A stretch of DNA of 6,572 nucleotides from Pseudomonadota bacterium (GTDB taxonomy: Bacteria > Myxococcota > Bradymonadia > UBA4248). The stretch is taken from the NCBI GenBank assembly GCA_017629415.1, contig JAGBXG010000365.1:1-6572 (forward strand), written 5' to 3'. Below the pieces are notes generated by a model. The model did not search any database, was not told where the DNA came from, and was given only the letters and a program-made list of their open reading frames with translations. Shown here one piece after another: positions 3,785 to 6,572 of the stretch. The first letter of the stretch is position 1; the number at the start of each line of letters is the position of its first letter. Both the position numbers and the translations under genes were made by a program.

Positions 3785-6208
3785 TTATTTATCTATGGTG
3801 ATGCCGTTAAATTTTTCGGCATTAAAGTAACTGACGACGGGCGCTGAATAGCCTTTCATGCCTTGAGCCAGCGATGTTTTTTGCCAGAATTTCGGATGAT
3901 AGATGACCCCTGTGTTGAGGTATGTCTGTTTTTTGGTGTATGTCCAACTGTTTGACGGCCAAATGACGCCGGTATCTTTTCGTTTGCCGCTTGGACAAGT
4001 CATGCTTTTGTCACTGAACACGGCATATCTGTAGTCAAAGCCACCGTTTGTTTCGGAGCCCTGTGAGGAATAATACTTAAATCCGACGATATTGCTGTTA
4101 TAGGTTTCATATTCCTTGCAGTCTTTGTCAAGAAAAGCGAGGAATACAACGGCATGTCCACCGCCATTGGTTCTGTTCAGATTGATGAAGGAGCCAGGTA
4201 CAAGTTCTTCGAAGGGCACGGTCATGCCCATGCCGAAGACGGACAAAGCGTCGCCGGAACCGCCGGCATTGATATCAGGGTTGACCCAGAGATGCGCTTT
4301 GATATTGGTGGATGCCAGGCTTTCCCAACTGTTGACGGGCAAGAAATTCCAAACAGACGTGTCTCCTGTTTCTTTGGCGTACAAATCCATGGCAACGAGG
4401 ATAGTTTCTGCGGCTGCGGCCACGCACATGGTCAGCGGAGCTTTCGGCCCTTTGTTGACGACATCACTGCCGTAATTTAAATCATGCGTATATGCGCTTG
4501 AACCGTAGCCCCTGCGTGCCCAGTTTTGTTCGAGGTAATTGACGGCCTTGAGGATATAGTCATTAAACATGTATGTGCCTTTCACAGACACGGGACGGAC
4601 TTGGAAATCGAGGACATAACCGCCGGTTTTGTTGTCATAAGAATCGGCTGTCAAATAATAGGTGCCCGGTTCAACGATGCCCCACATGCGGTTATTGTTG
4701 CGATCGATGAGCTTGGGTTCGAGCGATGAGAGCAAATGAATGTCGATATCTACTCCACTCGGCTCAGGTTCGCGCAAATTGGCATGAAATCTTGATCTCT
4801 CCTTGACGACGAATTTGTAAATAAACTCTGGACCGCTTTCGTCTGTACTTTCGTGTCCGGGATAATTGTCATAAATGTTGCTGGAGGCATCCTTTGTCGA
4901 ACGTTTGTCTGAAAATGCAAAGTGTGCGGGCAATGCGTTGCCGCAATTGATCAAAATGGGATCGGATTTGGTGCCTGCATATTCCGGCATAATGGCGACA
5001 TTGAGTCCGTATTTGCCTGGCTTTGCTTTGCCGCTGCTGACAAATGTATCGGCAACAATATAATATCTGCCCGGATTCACGACATGAGATATCGATTTAT
5101 CCGAACGGCTGATAAATTCAGATGCCGGAACGGTTTTACCTTCAATGCTGACACCGCTGAGCAGGTGGATATCGATATCCACGCCGCTGGGTTCTGCATC
5201 GAGATAAATATCGATACGTGATTTTTTATCGATATCTACGACATAATAATATTCCGGGCCGCTTTCATTGAGATTGCTTCCTTCGGGATAAACATCGATG
5301 AGGCTGTATGGAGATTTGGATGTATCGTTGCTGTCTTTATAGGAAATGCCGCATCCGGGATTGGCAATCACAAAGGGATGTTCGGGCGATCCATCTTCGA
5401 CAAAAGGTGTGGAATCACAGACATCGCCCGTACCATCACGATCGGAATCTTTTTGATCTGTGTTGGCATTTTGCGGGCAATTGTCATCGGCATCCGGGAT
5501 CGTGTCACCGTCGGCATCCTTGACATCGGGCGTATCGCAGGCATCGCCGATACCGTCATTGTCCGCATCTGCCTGATCATGATTTGGCGTGTCCGGACAG
5601 TTATCCTCATCATCCGGAATGGAATCGCCATCTGTATCGAGAATGCTGTCATCCGGCGTATCGCAGGCATCGCCGATACCGTCGCCATCCGTGTCAGTCT
5701 GATCCGTATTTCCAATGCGCACACAATTATCTGTTTCATCCGGAATGGTATCATTGTCTAGATCATTGACAACCGGTTTATCTTCGCAGACATCACCAAG
5801 ACCGTCATTATCGCTGTCTTCCTGATCCGGATTCGGATCAAGTCTGCAGTTGTCCACCAAATCTGCGATGGTGTCGCCATCTGTGTCTTCAAACGCTTCA
5901 CCGGTATCACAGGCATCACCGATACCGTTTTTATTTTCATCCGTTTGATTGGCATTGGGAACATCCAAACAGTTGTCGCGCGTATTTGGAATCGTGTCGC
6001 CATCTGCATCATCCGTCAAAATTTCATCTTCCGGAGGCACAATATCATTGTCGTCATCCTGATATTTGTCACATTTATCGCCGCAAATGGCAGGATCGCA
6101 ATTCAGAGCATCACACGGATCTTCCCCCACGATGGTGTCGCTTTCACATGCGTAAAGCCAACACGTCAGGCAACCGATCAAAGCCAATCTCAAATATTGT
6201 TGTTTCAT
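3785..6208 (-). CDS. Large surface lipoprotein: TSP3 stalk, two PPC-like domains, putative cysteine peptidase/amidase head
   Basis: An 807-residue protein. Start at the ATG 6208-6206, chosen because GGAGG lies just before it and because it places a classic lipoprotein signal at the N-terminus (basic MKQQYLR, hydrophobic core, lipobox LYAC with C21 lipidated). A start 21 codons upstream would bury that signal. Order of parts: a Cys-rich linker (C32, C37, C42, C46); acidic spacer; five thrombospondin type 3 repeats (67-265) with D-x-D-x-D calcium-loop motifs, each with one DNC and one DxCD/E cysteine; two related beta-sandwich modules (about 274-409 and 411-539), both with ESGPE, EPSGVDIDIHLLS and V-PG-YY--AD motifs as in bacterial pre-peptidase C-terminal domains; and a C-terminal domain (about 549-807). 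The last has PLTMCVAAAAETIL (C595) and NGGGHAVVFL (H685), then FKYYSSQ, the order of a papain-like Cys/His enzyme; N721 or Q716 could complete it. Catalysis is inferred, not shown. Likely anchored to a membrane, facing out, with Ca2+ stiffening the stalk. It is a single-gene unit ended by the terminator at 3711-3765. Confidence 0.88.
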   Translation of the reverse strand: MKQQYLRLALIGCLTCWLYACESDTIVGEDPCDALNCDPAICGDKCDKYQDDDNDIVPPEDEILTDDADGDTIPNTRDNCLDVPNANQTDENKNGIGDACDTGEAFEDTDGDTIADLVDNCRLDPNPDQEDSDNDGLGDVCEDKPVVNDLDNDTIPDETDNCVRIGNTDQTDTDGDGIGDACDTPDDSILDTDGDSIPDDEDNCPDTPNHDQADADNDGIGDACDTPDVKDADGDTIPDADDNCPQNANTDQKDSDRDGTGDVCDSTPFVEDGSPEHPFVIANPGCGISYKDSNDTSKSPYSLIDVYPEGSNLNESGPEYYYVVDIDKKSRIDIYLDAEPSGVDIDIHLLSGVSIEGKTVPASEFISRSDKSISHVVNPGRYYIVADTFVSSGKAKPGKYGLNVAIMPEYAGTKSDPILINCGNALPAHFAFSDKRSTKDASSNIYDNYPGHESTDESGPEFIYKFVVKERSRFHANLREPEPSGVDIDIHLLSSLEPKLIDRNNNRMWGIVEPGTYYLTADSYDNKTGGYVLDFQVRPVSVKGTYMFNDYILKAVNYLEQNWARRGYGSSAYTHDLNYGSDVVNKGPKAPLTMCVAAAAETILVAMDLYAKETGDTSVWNFLPVNSWESLASTNIKAHLWVNPDINAGGSGDALSVFGMGMTVPFEELVPGSFINLNRTNGGGHAVVFLAFLDKDCKEYETYNSNIVGFKYYSSQGSETNGGFDYRYAVFSDKSMTCPSGKRKDTGVIWPSNSWTYTKKQTYLNTGVIYHPKFWQKTSLAQGMKGYSAPVVSYFNAEKFNGITIDK
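5414..6010 (-). repeat. Five tandem thrombospondin type 3 repeat units within the large lipoprotein gene
   Basis: Five units of 35 recognisable residues with a period of 40-42 residues (about 123 bp): 6010-5906, 5887-5783, 5764-5660, 5638-5534 and 5518-5414. Consensus: D-x-D-x-D-x-I-P-D--DNC----N-DQ-D-D-DGIGDACD. The DNA copies are similar enough (for example ATCGCCGATACCGTC recurs) that copy number could change by slippage or recombination. They also force long open frames on the other strand, which are not genes. Confidence 0.9.
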
Positions 6209-6212
6209 TTTT

Positions 6213-6217
6213 CCTCC
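6213..6217 (-). promoter_or_regulatory. Ribosome binding site that fixes the start of the large lipoprotein
   Basis: GGAGG followed by four A and the ATG at 6208-6206 on the leftward strand. The upstream in-frame ATG at 6271 has no such site and would precede the lipoprotein signal with an unfitting acidic stretch. Confidence 0.8.
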
Positions 6218-6390
6218 GCTTGAAACCAAAAACACAAAATCCCTGTCCATCATGATATCAAAAACTCGCAAGATTCTCCATCACAACAAACAGTAAGCAT
6301 ATACGAGGAACCTCTCGTACGCTTAAGGCAAGATGCGACTATTGTCATATGGGGGAAGGCCTGCTATTCACTGCGTTCATACGCAGGCTC

Positions 6391-6424
6391 GTCCGCTGCT
6401 ATGGCTTGCGCCATACGCGCGGAC
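6391..6424. repeat. Strong hairpin related to the one at 2402-2436
   Basis: GTCCGC (6391-6396) pairs with GCGGAC (6419-6424), GC (6398-6399) with GC (6417-6418), and TATGGC (6400-6405) with GCCATA (6410-6415) around a TTGC loop: 14 pairs with single-base bulges. Read on the leftward strand it contains GCGCGTATGG ... CCATAGC, the same core as hairpin 1 of the convergent region, with different outer arms. Confidence 0.6.
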
Positions 6425-6572
6425 ACAAAATTCTTTTGGAGCATCGCTCCAACCCATGCCAAAACGTACGCAAAGTTCTTTGGGGCTCAGCCCCATACTC
6501 CGCCAAGACGCTCCCCCACTTGGACCCACGGTGTACGCAAAGTTCTTTTGGGGCTCCGCCCCAAACCCCGTC
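6425..6572. repeat. Three tandem copies of a leader-plus-hairpin repeat, running off the window
   Basis: Each copy has a leader of the type AAA(A/G)TTCTTT(T) and then a short perfect stem with a 3-nt loop: TTGGAGC-ATC-GCTCCAA (6436-6452), TGGGGC-TCA-GCCCCA (6481-6495) and TTTGGGGC-TCC-GCCCCAAA (6547-6565). Copies 2 and 3 share a longer leader, GTACGCAAAGTTCTTT (6467-6482 and 6534-6549 regions). Copy spacing is about 45 and 68 bp. The first copy has A in one arm and T in the other where the other two have G and C, so the pairing is kept. Confidence 0.65.

Larger units (their letters stand above)
6218..6572. other. Non-coding right end rich in hairpins
   Basis: Bases 6218-6300 are the AT-rich upstream region of the large lipoprotein gene; a promoter should lie here, but no good -35/-10 pair is visible. 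From about 6302 the sequence becomes a run of stems: TACGAG/CTCGTA (6302-6319), CTGCGT-TCAT-ACGCAG (6371-6386), the long stem at 6391-6424, and three related hairpins to the window end. No gene is supported. Confidence 0.6.

Noticed and set aside
4116..4480. Rightward open frames of 108 and 119 codons opposite the enzyme head
   Set aside because: They lie fully inside the large lipoprotein gene on the other strand, with no recognisable domain or ribosome site.
5378..5761. Rightward open frame of 127 codons, Ile/Arg-rich and repetitive
   Set aside because: It is the antisense image of the TSP3 Asp/Gly codon repeats; similar shadow frames occur in other registers of the same stretch.
5414..6010. 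Regular repeats considered as a CRISPR array
   Set aside because: The unit is about 123 bp, in frame, and encodes TSP3 motifs; there are no short identical repeats with unique spacers.
6209..6271. Upstream ATG giving an 828-residue lipoprotein
   Set aside because: It would put 21 residues before the lipoprotein signal and has no good ribosome site, whereas the ATG at 6208 has GGAGG and a perfect signal position.

Overview
The window (6,572 bp) looks like chromosomal DNA from a Gram-negative bacterium with an envelope rich in lipoproteins. The moderate-GC coding sequence, the large lipoprotein with a thrombospondin type 3 calcium-binding stalk, the PPC-like beta-sandwich modules and the Cys/Thr/Ser/Asp-rich style of secreted proteins fit the Myxococcota/Bradymonadales (former Deltaproteobacteria) best. 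This placement is inferred from protein style, not from a marker gene. I see no rRNA, tRNA, transposase, phage gene or CRISPR array.

Layout. At 1-231 (+) lies the C-terminal end of a membrane protein cut by the window edge. At 232-518 is a non-coding stretch holding a GC-rich structured repeat. At 519-1532 (+) is a protein with three zinc-ribbon-like modules, followed at 1670-2308 (+) by a membrane protein that joins a YgjV-like three-helix domain to a GNAT-like domain. These converge on a leftward pair across a 560-bp gap (2309-2868) that contains two adjacent strong hairpins. The leftward pair is a tiny Cys-containing secreted protein (3391-3621, -) and, 6 bp downstream, a divergent GTP cyclohydrolase I (2869-3384, -). 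Upstream of them a good intrinsic terminator (3711-3765, -) closes the largest gene, a leftward 807-residue lipoprotein (3785-6208, -): lipobox, five TSP3 repeats, two PPC-like domains and a C-terminal domain with a Cys/His pair that suggests a cysteine peptidase or amidase. The last 300 bp are non-coding and packed with hairpins.

The genes do not form an obvious single pathway; they read as separate transcription units. The most unusual signal is outside the genes: related hairpins, sharing a GCGTATGG ... CCATA core but with different paired outer arms, sit in all three long intergenic regions, and a second hairpin family with a fixed leader (AAAGTTCTTT type) and compensating stem changes is repeated three times at the right edge. 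Among the genes, the FolE homologue keeps its zinc ligands but has lost several residues that the E. coli enzyme uses for triphosphate binding and catalysis.
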